The position numbers and the translations under genes were made by a program. The notes below the pieces were generated by a model. It was given only the letters and a program-made list of their open reading frames with translations, was not told the DNA's origin and made no database searches. Below, piece after piece: positions 1 through 6,802 of a stretch of 25,764 bases of DNA (the first letter of the stretch is position 1; each line of letters opens with the position of its first letter). The stretch spans positions 1 to 25,764 of the forward strand of contig JAYRWN010000123.1 of NCBI GenBank assembly GCA_041917975.1, read 5' to 3'. The DNA comes from JAYRWN01 sp041917975. Its GTDB lineage: Bacteria; Bacteroidota; Bacteroidia; Chitinophagales; Saprospiraceae.

Positions 1-447
1 CTGGCCGGCGCCGTACCGAGTCCATTCGATTGCTGGTTACTGCTGCGCGGCATCCGCAGCCTGGTCAGCCGGATGCAAACCCACATCAGCAACGCTAAAG
101 CCGTAGCCACCTTTCTTGAACATCATCCCAAAGTAAAGCAGGTCATCTACCCCGGTTTACCCAGCCACCCTGGTTTTAACATCGCCCAAAAACAAATGCG
201 CGAGCCCGGGGCCATGCTCTCGGTTTTGGTCAAACATACCGCCACTGATGCCTTAAACATAGCCGGAAGATTAAAAGTATTCACTAATGCCACCAGCTTG
301 GGTGGTACCGAAAGTTTGGTGGAACACCGCTATTCCGCAGAAGGTCCAGATTCCCCTACACCACCCAATTTGTTGCGCTTCAGCATTGGTCTGGAAAGTG
401 CTGAGGACCTGATCGCTGATTTACAACAGGCTTTTTTGGACGCCTAG
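1..447 (+). CDS. PLP-dependent Cys/Met metabolism enzyme, C-terminal part (5' end outside window)
   Basis: The frame is open from base 1, so the gene starts before the window; 148 C-terminal residues are visible. It belongs to the cystathionine gamma-synthase / methionine gamma-lyase / O-acetylhomoserine sulfhydrylase fold-type I family, cytoplasmic enzymes that make or break C-S bonds in methionine and cysteine metabolism. Evidence is the GAVPSPFDCWLLLRG segment near the start, SLGGTESLVEHR in the middle, and the closing LLRFSIGLES motif, whose Arg normally binds the substrate alpha-carboxylate, followed by a final helix. The PLP-binding lysine lies upstream and cannot be checked. The EGPDSPTPPNLLR style resembles the broad trans-sulfuration subgroup more than classical MetB, but the exact substrate cannot be assigned. 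An ATG at 73 is internal to the conserved domain and is not the start. Confidence 0.9.
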   Translation: MAGAVPSPFDCWLLLRGIRSLVSRMQTHISNAKAVATFLEHHPKVKQVIYPGLPSHPGFNIAQKQMREPGAMLSVLVKHTATDALNIAGRLKVFTNATSLGGTESLVEHRYSAEGPDSPTPPNLLRFSIGLESAEDLIADLQQAFLDA

Positions 448-584
448 GACTTACCAGCTAAGGGACATCCAGGCATAGGTATGGTCTGCATGGTGATAAA
501 AATAAATTAGAGAAATATTTTTCAGGATGACTGTTGTATTCCGCTCATTTACTTGCCAATAAAAAGAAACTAAACGATTAACTC

Positions 585-602
585 TATTGTTATTTAACAA
601 TA
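585..602. promoter_or_regulatory. Perfect 8-bp inverted repeat upstream of the NYN gene
   Basis: TATTGTTA and TAACAATA are exact reverse complements separated by TT, giving an 18-bp dyad 125 bp before the start at 727. The size and symmetry suit an operator for a dimeric helix-turn-helix protein. No T-run follows, and the stem is too AT-rich for a good terminator of the preceding gene. The regulator is unknown. A second, shorter AT palindrome (TAATTTAAATTA) lies near 685-697. Confidence 0.4.
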
Positions 603-726
603 ATTCAGGGTATGCTTATCAACAAACTATATTTTAGTATAAATAATTAACCGAACACCGGGACCGGGAGGAGGAAGTAGCATTTAATTTAAATTAATCC
701 CTCACTTCTGACAAAAAAACTCAATC

Positions 727-1464
727 ATGATCAACAATTATAATCTTGCCGTCTTAATCGATGGGGATAATATTCCTGCTTCCTACGTACAGGCCATGAT
801 GCTGGAAATAGCAAAGTATGGCAACCCCACGATAAAAAGAATATACGGAGACTGGACTAAACCGGGTCTTAATAACTGGAAAAATTTACTCCTTGAAAAC
901 GCCATTACGCCTATTCAGCAATATGGATATACCAAGGGAAAAAACTCCACGGATTCGTCGATGATCATTGATGCGATGGACATCCTTTACGGCGGGAAAG
1001 CAGATGGTTTTTGTCTGGTATCCAGCGATAGTGATTTTACTCGCTTGGCCACCCGCCTGCGGGAAGCAGGAAAATTAGTGATCGGCATAGGTGAGAAAAA
1101 AACACCAGCCCCATTTATTGCAGCCTGTGATAAGTTTATTTACCTGGAAATATTAAAAACGCAGGCAGAAGAAAAACTGGAAAAGAAAGAAAAAGATAAA
1201 TCCACTGTAGACCATATTACCAAACGTGAAATAGCATTGATTACCAGTTCTATTCGCGATTTGTCGGATGAAGACGGCTGGGCTTTCCTGGGTGATGTGG
1301 GCAGTTTAATCCAAAAAAAACAACCTAATTTTGATTCCAGAAATTTCGGTTTTGAAAAACTCACCCCCCTCATAAAATCTATAGGCCAATTCGAGATCGA
1401 ATCGCGTGAAAGCACCAAAAGTAAACATAAACTGATCTATGTTAAAAATAAAGTCAGCGCTTAA
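727..1464 (+). CDS. NYN (LabA/PIN-like) RNase with C-terminal OST-HTH/LOTUS domain
   Basis: Residues about 5-145 form a NYN domain of the LabA/DUF88 type, a PIN-like metal-dependent nuclease fold. LIDGDN places acidic residues at D12 and D14, STDSSMIIDAMD gives D76, D82 and D85, and LVSSDSDF gives D101 and D103, so the acidic cluster looks complete. A lysine/glutamate-rich linker (about 146-165) leads to an OST-HTH/LOTUS domain (about 168-242, KREIALITSSIRDLSDEDGW onward), a winged-helix fold known to bind RNA. The architecture is widespread in bacteria, and RNA processing or degradation is the expected role, but the target is unknown. It stands alone with its own upstream region containing a perfect dyad. 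The ATG at 727 is chosen because the conserved domain begins five residues later; there is no clear Shine-Dalgarno sequence. Confidence 0.9.
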   Translation: MINNYNLAVLIDGDNIPASYVQAMMLEIAKYGNPTIKRIYGDWTKPGLNNWKNLLLENAITPIQQYGYTKGKNSTDSSMIIDAMDILYGGKADGFCLVSSDSDFTRLATRLREAGKLVIGIGEKKTPAPFIAACDKFIYLEILKTQAEEKLEKKEKDKSTVDHITKREIALITSSIRDLSDEDGWAFLGDVGSLIQKKQPNFDSRNFGFEKLTPLIKSIGQFEIESRESTKSKHKLIYVKNKVSA

Positions 1465-1623
1465 ATTGGGGGGAGGCAATGGAAAAGTCCGGCCAGATAT
1501 TGATGGCGGTTGAAAAAAAGAAATTGCCCAAAACCATCAGTCCAAATAAAAAAATCCAGCTATCTTTATTTCATTGATTTCTCGGGATCCATTTTTATAG
1601 CTTGGCCAAAATATTTTAAGAAA

Positions 1624-1992
1624 ATGCAAAAAGCAACCAGCGTCAACGCATATATTGAGCAGTTTCCAGACGATACCCAAAAAATCCTCAAACAATTCAG
1701 GGCCTTAATCCTGGCCAATGCTCCCGGGGCAGTAGAATCGATCAGCTATGCCATGCCGGCTTATAAGTTGAATGGTAAGCCGCTGGTGTATTTTGCTGGT
1801 TATGAACATCACATTGGTTTTTACGCTACCCCTACCGGACATGAAACCTTTGCTAAAGACCTGGCGAAGTATAAACAGGGCAAAGGATCGGTACAATTTC
1901 CTCTTACGGAATCCATGCCCTGGGACCTGGTAAAAAGAATAGTAGAATTTAGAGTAGCTGAAAACTTAGCGGTCAAAAAATCCAAAAAATAG
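1624..1992 (+). CDS. DUF1801 (YdhG-like) protein
   Basis: A 122-residue cytoplasmic protein of the DUF1801 / YdhG fold. The family signatures are visible: VNAYIEQFPDD near the N-terminus, ESISYAMPAYKLNGKPLVYFA, then HIGFYATPTGHETF and a C-terminal helix with VKRIVEFRVAENL. Some members are annotated as iron chaperones (Bacillus Fra type), but the biochemical role in Bacteroidota is not settled and no iron genes lie nearby. The frame stays open back to an ATG at 1510; the start at 1624 is preferred because family members begin with this short lead-in, and the 38 extra residues (SSYLYFIDFSGSIFIAWPKY) look like translated non-coding sequence. The C-terminus is lysine-rich (VKKSKK). Confidence 0.8.
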   Translation: MQKATSVNAYIEQFPDDTQKILKQFRALILANAPGAVESISYAMPAYKLNGKPLVYFAGYEHHIGFYATPTGHETFAKDLAKYKQGKGSVQFPLTESMPWDLVKRIVEFRVAENLAVKKSKK

Positions 1993-2093
1993 TCTTTCCG
2001 GATCATCACTATAAAACAGCAGAAAGTTTTCAAGAAATCCTGCAGACAACCGGGATAATCCTTAATTTCGCCATCCATTGGGGAGGTTAATTT

Positions 2094-2891
2094 ATGCGAT
2101 TTTGGTTTTTGATAATTTGGGGAAGTCTATTTTATAGTTGTAATACTCCAGTAGAAAAAAAAATACCTGGTTTGCCCAAAATTATTTCAGTCAGCATAAC
2201 CCAAACCGATGGTCCGGACTGCCACCTCCCCGATTCACTACAACAAAATTGCGCACATATAGACCTGCATTGGGCGCAGGTGCTGGAAGGGCCGGAGTCA
2301 CTAAAACAACAGGTACATTTTTGGACAACCTCATTTTTAACCACCATGTTGGACCCGGCCATCTCCTTTGAAGTCATCCCGGTTTATACCATAGATTCGG
2401 CGGTGGCGGCATTCAAAAGGCTACATCAGGATTGGATCAAAGAGGCACCGGCGTTGGCCGTCGGCAATTTTGCCGCAGATTGTATAGATTCTGTGCTTTT
2501 CCTGACTGATAATTATCTGACTTTACAACTCAATGGATACACCTACACGGGTGGAGCGCATGGTTTACCTCAAACTGCTGTCCAGACTTTTGCCTTGCCC
2601 TCCGGAAAACCACTAGGCTGGGCTGATTTGGTCACCGACTCCCTGAGTCTGCAAACATTAGCAGAACAAAAATTCCGCCAGGAAAGGGCCAACATATTTG
2701 AACCTGACGAAGAAGGCAACCCCGGATTTGGGTTTGATGATACCTTTGTTTTTAAACTACCTGATCAATTCGGCTTAGTACCGCAAGGGCTATTTCTTTT
2801 TTATAATTATTACGAGGTGACTCCTTATGCTTTGGGCAGCACTGCATTAATTATCACTCATGAAGAACTGGGCGCATTAAGGAAATATTAG
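2094..2891 (+). CDS. DUF3298/RsiV-like lipoprotein
   Basis: 265 residues. The N-terminal hydrophobic stretch ends in FYSC, so lipid attachment at Cys16 is likely and the protein should sit in the envelope. The body has the DUF4163-DUF3298 layout found in RsiV-like and PdaC-like proteins: an N-terminal beta-rich part, then the hallmark LNGYTYTGGAHG, then a helical part beginning GKPLGWADLVTD and an aromatic segment FLFYNYYEVTPYALG near the end. In Bacillus, RsiV is an anti-sigma factor that binds lysozyme, but stand-alone lipoprotein versions in Bacteroidota have no defined ligand, and no sigma factor gene is adjacent. It converges on the oxidoreductase gene that follows, with a 13-bp hairpin between them. 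The start gives a proper signal sequence. Confidence 0.82.
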   Translation: MRFWFLIIWGSLFYSCNTPVEKKIPGLPKIISVSITQTDGPDCHLPDSLQQNCAHIDLHWAQVLEGPESLKQQVHFWTTSFLTTMLDPAISFEVIPVYTIDSAVAAFKRLHQDWIKEAPALAVGNFAADCIDSVLFLTDNYLTLQLNGYTYTGGAHGLPQTAVQTFALPSGKPLGWADLVTDSLSLQTLAEQKFRQERANIFEPDEEGNPGFGFDDTFVFKLPDQFGLVPQGLFLFYNYYEVTPYALGSTALIITHEELGALRKY

Positions 2892-2936
2892 ATCTTAGCT
2901 GCGAATTCCAACTCTTTCCAGCGGAAAAATTGATGA

Positions 2937-2977
2937 GGGTATGGGTTTGTATCATGACCAGAGTCAAACCCATACCC
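2937..2977. terminator. 13-bp perfect hairpin between convergent genes, likely bidirectional terminator
   Basis: GGGTATGGGTTTG (2937-2949) pairs exactly with CAAACCCATACCC (2965-2977) around a 15-nt loop. It lies between the 3' ends of the converging genes ending at 2891 and 3051. No U-run follows in either direction, so it may stop RNA polymerase poorly and instead protect both 3' ends. Confidence 0.55.
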
Positions 2978-3050
2978 ACCTGCTCACCGGCGTAAAGTAA
3001 GGTTATCCGGGATTATGCGGGAACAATCTTTAATAAAATAATTAGGTCTT

Positions 3051-3719
3051 TTAGTGCACCAATTGAAAATTAAAAGCACCGTTATTGGTGGCCATATAAA
3101 CGCGCAACCAGAGGTGTAAATAACTTTCAGTACCGCGGGCGCAAGTAATACCTCCCAGGTCTAATAAATTCCGCTCTTTCCAACCAAAATTTTCGATTAG
3201 GAAATTTTTGACCATATTTTTCGCGGCAGCATCGTTGCCACAAATAAAATTAAGATGGTCGCCCTCGCCGATCAGGTCAGGATTAACCATCAAGCCACAC
3301 CACATGGTATTCAATGTTTTCACCACCTTCAGCTGGGGAAAACATTTCTGTATTTCCTCACCCAAAGAATTTGTATTGCTGAGAGCAGGAATCAGCGACG
3401 GAGGCATGCCATGAGATGTATCCAACGGATTGGAGATATCAATCAGAATTTTTCCATTTAGATGGTGTTCTCCGGCCAGAGATAAAGCATTCAGCGAATG
3501 TTCCCCTTTGGTGGCATTAATAATTAACTCACCAAAAGCCGCCGCTTGCGCGAATGAACCCTGACGTGCAAGTTGACCATTTTTTTTGACCCAGGCGGCT
3601 GCTTTAGGGTTATTTGCATCACGACTGCCCATCATGACCGTGTGTCCTTTAGCCAATAAAGCACTTCCAATTGTCTCTCCGACTGTTCCGGTTCCCAATA
3701 CAGCTATTTTCATCATCAT
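3051..3719 (-). CDS. NADPH-dependent F420-reductase-like NAD(P)-binding oxidoreductase
   Basis: 222 residues. The N-terminus is a Rossmann fold: MKIAVLGTGTVGETIG with GxGxxG at residues 9-14, followed by a GSRD turn (S32-R33) typical of NADP(H) binding. IINATKGEHSLNAL, KILIDISNPLD and VVKTLNTMWCGLMVNP match the family named after the archaeal F420-dependent NADP reductase; bacterial members without F420 probably use other acceptors. The substrate is unknown. It is cytoplasmic with no signal. The gene faces an HxlR regulator across 180 bp, an arrangement in which the regulator often controls the oxidoreductase, so a redox or electrophile response is plausible. Three consecutive ATG codons (3719, 3716, 3713) make the precise start ambiguous by two residues. 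Confidence 0.82.
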   Translation of the reverse strand: MMMKIAVLGTGTVGETIGSALLAKGHTVMMGSRDANNPKAAAWVKKNGQLARQGSFAQAAAFGELIINATKGEHSLNALSLAGEHHLNGKILIDISNPLDTSHGMPPSLIPALSNTNSLGEEIQKCFPQLKVVKTLNTMWCGLMVNPDLIGEGDHLNFICGNDAAAKNMVKNFLIENFGWKERNLLDLGGITCARGTESYLHLWLRVYMATNNGAFNFQLVH

Positions 3720-3740
3720 AATTTTTTTATTTTAAAAAAG

Positions 3741-3782
3741 GTTAGTAACTTTATTAAGGTAATATACTATAAAATAGATAGT
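3741..3782. promoter_or_regulatory. Cluster of dyads between divergent oxidoreductase and HxlR genes
   Basis: Three overlapping symmetric elements lie close to the oxidoreductase start: GTTAgTAAC (3741-3749), TAGTA/TACTA half-sites at 3743-3747 and 3765-3769, and ACTAT-N7-ATAGT (3766-3782). The TACTAT/ATAGT arms resemble, as I recall it, the operator of the HxlR member YodB of Bacillus. Binding by the adjacent HxlR protein is inferred. Confidence 0.45.
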
Positions 3783-3899
3783 TTAGCAAATTAAAGGCCT
3801 TTCGCAGATTATGGCAAGAGCTGTCAAAGGTTACAACCACTATCCTTTTTGACGCAATTGCGGCCATTGCAGACTTGCCGGGTTAAAAAAAATTAAAAA

Positions 3900-4292
3900 A
3901 TGTTGATCAACGAAAAAGATGTACGGTTTAAATTGCATGGTAGAGAATTCCATTGTGCATTGGACATAACCATGAATTATATCGGTGGGAAGTGGAAGAC
4001 AGTTGTATTGTGGTATTTGTGCAAGGACAAAAAACGTTTTTCAGAATTAAACAAACTTATTCCCGGGATTACCGAAAAAATGCTGAGCATCCAATTAAAA
4101 CAACTGGAAAAAGACGGTTTGGTAGCCCGGAAAATATATGCCGAAGTTCCCCCGCGTGTCGAATATTTTCTCACCGATTTTGGAAAAACATTACTGCCTA
4201 TGTTGGAAGAAATTGCCCACTGGGGCCGGGAATTAGGTACAAAAGAAGGGGAGCTGGTGGAACATGTGCCGGAAAAATCCACCAAAAAATAA
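3900..4292 (+). CDS. HxlR-family winged-helix transcriptional regulator
   Basis: 130 residues, the usual HxlR length. The signature runs from CALDITMNYIGGKWKTVVLW through FSELNKLIPGITEKMLSIQL (recognition helix region) and LEKDGLVARKIYAEVPPRVEY (wing) to a C-terminal dimer helix, LLPMLEEIAHWGREL. Cys19 sits at the conserved N-terminal cysteine position used for thiol sensing in YodB and HypR; a second cysteine is at residue 41. This suggests sensing of electrophiles, quinones or oxidants, but thiol sensing is not universal in the family. It is divergent from the oxidoreductase ending at 3719 and probably controls it and itself through the intergenic dyads. The start follows an A-rich leader with no Shine-Dalgarno sequence, normal for this phylum. 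Confidence 0.9.
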   Translation: MLINEKDVRFKLHGREFHCALDITMNYIGGKWKTVVLWYLCKDKKRFSELNKLIPGITEKMLSIQLKQLEKDGLVARKIYAEVPPRVEYFLTDFGKTLLPMLEEIAHWGRELGTKEGELVEHVPEKSTKK

Positions 4293-4367
4293 ACGTTCAA
4301 CAACGCCTAAGACCTTATAATATTTTAATTTTAACCAAATCCAATTAACCATTCAAACTGTTGCTCT

Positions 4368-5096
4368 ATGATTATCCGCATTTTATTTATTCTAGGTTAT
4401 TTCGGGTTTATGAATGTAGTTGATGCACAAAACAACTCGTTGAAGATTTCCGGGTCGCTTATTCTGACTAATAACGGCATTGATCCGGTACCGGCGTTTG
4501 CTTTGGGCAAACCTGCCTTGATGTCTCATCTGGAATTAAATAAAAAAAATTTTATCTATATCAACCAACTGAATGTTGCCGCCACGGATTTTAAGCCCTG
4601 GTCGCAAACCAATTGGTTTTTGTTTAAAATCCCGGTTATAAAAAAAGGTTTTTTCCGCACTGGTTTGGCATTTTCTTATTTTCATAAACGGGATAAGCTG
4701 GATTTTCCCGGCCGGACTGCCACCGAAACGCAAATCCTAAACCGTTATCTCGCTTTTGAATTATCTTATCACCACCAGTTTTCTGATCGATTGAGCATGA
4801 GTTTGACCAATTGGATGGCTCGTGGCATCGAATGGGATGCTGTGGGTAGGGGTAATTTCACCAACATTGGTGCTTATATCTCCAACCTTAGCCTGGGAAA
4901 TATCACCATGAACCTCGCTCCAAATCTATTTTATGTCACTAATGTGGCCCCGTTCAAAGGTTGGTTTACCTCTGCGAATATGTGGTTTTATTATAAAGAA
5001 TTCCCTCTGGGCATTACCGGCCAGTTCGTCTTGCCGTTACATACCGATCCACCAACTGCAGAAAACTGGAACCTAGGGCTCATCTATAAATACTAA
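4368..5096 (+). CDS. Predicted outer-membrane beta-barrel protein, function unknown
   Basis: 242 residues with a signal peptide (MIIRILFILGYFGFMNVVDA, probable cleavage before QNN). The mature part has alternating hydrophobic/polar strands rich in aromatic residues, such as FIYINQLNVAATDF, WFYYKEFPLGITGQFVLPL and the final strand WNLGLIYKY, which ends in an aromatic residue as outer-membrane barrel proteins usually do. About 10-12 strands could fit. I do not recognise a named family. It begins 75 bp after the HxlR gene on the same strand, so read-through is possible, but a shared function is not indicated. It converges on the cold-shock gene. Confidence 0.65.
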   Translation: MIIRILFILGYFGFMNVVDAQNNSLKISGSLILTNNGIDPVPAFALGKPALMSHLELNKKNFIYINQLNVAATDFKPWSQTNWFLFKIPVIKKGFFRTGLAFSYFHKRDKLDFPGRTATETQILNRYLAFELSYHHQFSDRLSMSLTNWMARGIEWDAVGRGNFTNIGAYISNLSLGNITMNLAPNLFYVTNVAPFKGWFTSANMWFYYKEFPLGITGQFVLPLHTDPPTAENWNLGLIYKY

Positions 5097-5119
5097 TAAC
5101 CAAGTTGGGCTCGGTTACC

Positions 5120-5135
5120 GGCAGCTAAGTCTGCC
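5120..5135. terminator. Short hairpin between convergent genes
   Basis: GGCAG and CTGCC flank a six-base loop in the 48 bp between the converging barrel and cold-shock genes. With five GC-rich pairs and no immediate T-run, it is a weak terminator candidate. Confidence 0.25.
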
Positions 5136-5144
5136 CCCATCGTC

Positions 5145-5603
5145 TTATTTAATAAGTTTCACTTTGATGGCGGCAGGGCCTTTGGACGTTTGTTGGACTT
5201 CGAAACTGACTTTATCGTGATCCTTGATCCGGTCCAAAAGTTCATTCTGGTGCACAAAAATATTGGTGTTGGTAACCATATCATGAATGAACCCATACCC
5301 TTTGCTGGCATTAAAAAAATTTACTTTGCCGGTATGAACGGGATCGATCGGTTCATCAATGCGTCTGGGAACTCCAATAACAATATCTTCAAGTTTTACT
5401 GTTCTTCTAGCGGCGGGATCAGGTGGCGAAGACACCGCGTTACCGTGTTCATCAACATAGGATAACATATCTTCCAGAGACCGTGGGCCGATGAACTCCC
5501 GTTCTGATTTACGCTGTTCTTTTCGTTCTTGTTTATCTTGTTTTTTTTTCACGCGTTTTTTCTCGCGTTCTTTTTTTGCAAAACTTTCTTTGGATTTGGC
5601 CAT
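5145..5603 (-). CDS. Cold-shock-domain protein with lysine-rich N-terminal extension
   Basis: 152 residues. The C-terminal 60 residues (about 92-152) are a CspA-like OB fold: GKVNFFNASKGYGFI carries RNP1 (KGYGFI) and NIFVHQ is RNP2, so single-stranded RNA/DNA binding is expected. Residues 1-36 are almost entirely Lys, Arg, Glu and Gln and would form a charged, probably disordered or helical RNA-binding arm. A linker (about 37-90) contains SLEDMLSYVDEHG and a conserved-looking VKLEDIVIGVPRR. This long architecture is common in Bacteroidota, where classical 70-residue Csp proteins occur as well. Roles in RNA chaperoning or cold adaptation are likely but unproven. The 5' leader can form a hairpin ending four bases before the ATG. 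Confidence 0.88.
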   Translation of the reverse strand: MAKSKESFAKKEREKKRVKKKQDKQERKEQRKSEREFIGPRSLEDMLSYVDEHGNAVSSPPDPAARRTVKLEDIVIGVPRRIDEPIDPVHTGKVNFFNASKGYGFIHDMVTNTNIFVHQNELLDRIKDHDKVSFEVQQTSKGPAAIKVKLIK

Positions 5604-5607
5604 ACTC

Positions 5608-5654
5608 AGCGCTTTTATTTAAAAAATAATTCCTGTCTGAGATTGGAAAGCGCT
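5608..5654 (-). promoter_or_regulatory. Leader hairpin directly upstream of the cold-shock-domain gene
   Basis: AGCGCTTT (5608-5615) and AAAGCGCT (5647-5654) are exact reverse complements with 31 nt between them. On the mRNA the stem closes four bases before the start codon at 5603, so it could hide or present the ribosome landing site. A thermosensor-like role is inferred. Confidence 0.4.
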
Positions 5655-5817
5655 GGTAAACGATAGCGGTCTGCCTGAGCCTACAAATTTCAAAGAGAAA
5701 ACGCAAAAATATACAAAAATTTCCATACAACCCGGATTATTTACGACTCTATTGTCGCTGGTCGCAGAGGAAGCCATGGAGAATGATTATCTTGGGCAAA
5801 ACAATTCACTTTAAAAC

Positions 5818-6675
5818 ATGAAAAAAATTCTGGTTTTGTTTGCCCTCGTGGTTAGTGGAATGTGGTTAGGCTGCCAAAAGCCGGCTCAGCCTGATACTGA
5901 AGCATGGATTTCTTTATTTAATGGAGTTAATCTGGACGGGTGGATACCGAAAATCAGTCACTATCCGGTGGGCGAAAATTTTGGGGAAACCTTTCAGGTT
6001 AAAGACTCCAGCCTGGTAGTACGTTATAACGCTTACGACACCTTTAACGCCAGGTATGGCCATATTTTTTACAAAGAGCCATTTTCATACTACATCATAG
6101 AACTCGATTATCGTTTTACCGGCGCTCAGGTTGCCGGAGGAGAGGATTGGGCTTTGCGCAACAGCGGTATCATGGTGCATGGCCAAGCTGTTGAAAGCAT
6201 GCAAAAGGACCAGGATTTTCCCATTTCCATAGAGGTTCAATTATTGGGCGGACTAGGTCAAGGACCGCGTTCCACCGCTAACTTGTGTACTCCCGGGACA
6301 CATGTAGTCATGGCGGACACGTTATTGACGCAGCATTGTATTTCTTCCCGGTCTAAGACTTATGATGGTGAGCAGTGGGTGCATGTGCGGGTGGAAGTTT
6401 ATGGTGATTCTTTAATACGCCATGTGGTGGAAGGCGATACCGTACTGCAATACAGTAAACCGCAAGTGGGGGGCGAGGTAGTCAATGGTTTTGATCCTGC
6501 GGTAAAAATTGACGGGCAACTCCTCACCTCGGGAACCATCTCTCTACAAAGTGAAAGCCATCCGGTGGAATTTAAAAATATTCGATTGTTAAATTTATGC
6601 GGATGTACCGATCCAAAGGCAAAAAATTATAAAAGTTATTTTCTCATACCCAGCCCGCAGAGCTGTGTATATTAA
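5818..6675 (+). CDS. DUF1080 (3-keto-disaccharide hydrolase-like) lipoprotein
   Basis: 285 residues. A hydrophobic signal ends at WLGC, making Cys19 a probable lipid anchor although the lipobox is loose. The body is a DUF1080 concanavalin-like jelly roll: WISLFNGVNLDGWIPK opens it, NSGIMVHGQ is the central conserved strand, ISIEVQLLGG follows, and GTISLQSESHPVEFKNIRL closes it. Some members cleave 3-keto sugars and are now called 3-keto-disaccharide hydrolases; whether this one does cannot be told. After the domain comes a short cysteine tail, CGCTDPKAKNY...SCVY, like a single unit of the GCTDxxAxNY repeats seen in exported Bacteroidota proteins. It lies divergent from the cold-shock gene and 127 bp before the protease gene. 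Confidence 0.85.
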   Translation: MKKILVLFALVVSGMWLGCQKPAQPDTEAWISLFNGVNLDGWIPKISHYPVGENFGETFQVKDSSLVVRYNAYDTFNARYGHIFYKEPFSYYIIELDYRFTGAQVAGGEDWALRNSGIMVHGQAVESMQKDQDFPISIEVQLLGGLGQGPRSTANLCTPGTHVVMADTLLTQHCISSRSKTYDGEQWVHVRVEVYGDSLIRHVVEGDTVLQYSKPQVGGEVVNGFDPAVKIDGQLLTSGTISLQSESHPVEFKNIRLLNLCGCTDPKAKNYKSYFLIPSPQSCVY

Positions 6676-6737
6676 TGCCACATGTCGGTAGTAATTCAGC
6701 CGCTGCTGGTCGAAAAAATCACCTTGAAGCACTTGTT

Positions 6738-6769
6738 CAGACCAAGGTCTGCTTTGCTTTGTATACTTT
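6738..6769 (+). promoter_or_regulatory. Dyad and possible -7 element upstream of the Tricorn-type protease
   Basis: CAGACC-AA-GGTCTG is a perfect 14-bp dyad (6738-6751). It is followed at 6762-6769 by TATACTTT, near the Bacteroidota -7 pattern, 34 bp before the ATG at 6803. No good -33 TTG was found at the usual distance, so the promoter call is tentative. Confidence 0.3.
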
Positions 6770-6802
6770 AGGGTTATTTTATCCTAAAATCATCAGCTTG
6801 TT

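Noticed and set aside
658..677. Strong Shine-Dalgarno-like GGGAGGAGGAAG run upstream of the NYN gene
   Set aside because: It lies about 50 bases before the ATG at 727, too far for ribosome binding, and no other start codon follows at the right distance.
1510..1623. Longer N-terminus for the DUF1801 protein from an ATG at 1510
   Set aside because: The 38 extra residues have no resemblance to the family's start and read like translated leader sequence; the ATG at 1624 fits the domain.
3903..3910. TTGATCAA at the start of the HxlR gene as an FNR box
   Set aside because: It lacks the four-base spacer of the FNR consensus and is inside the coding sequence.
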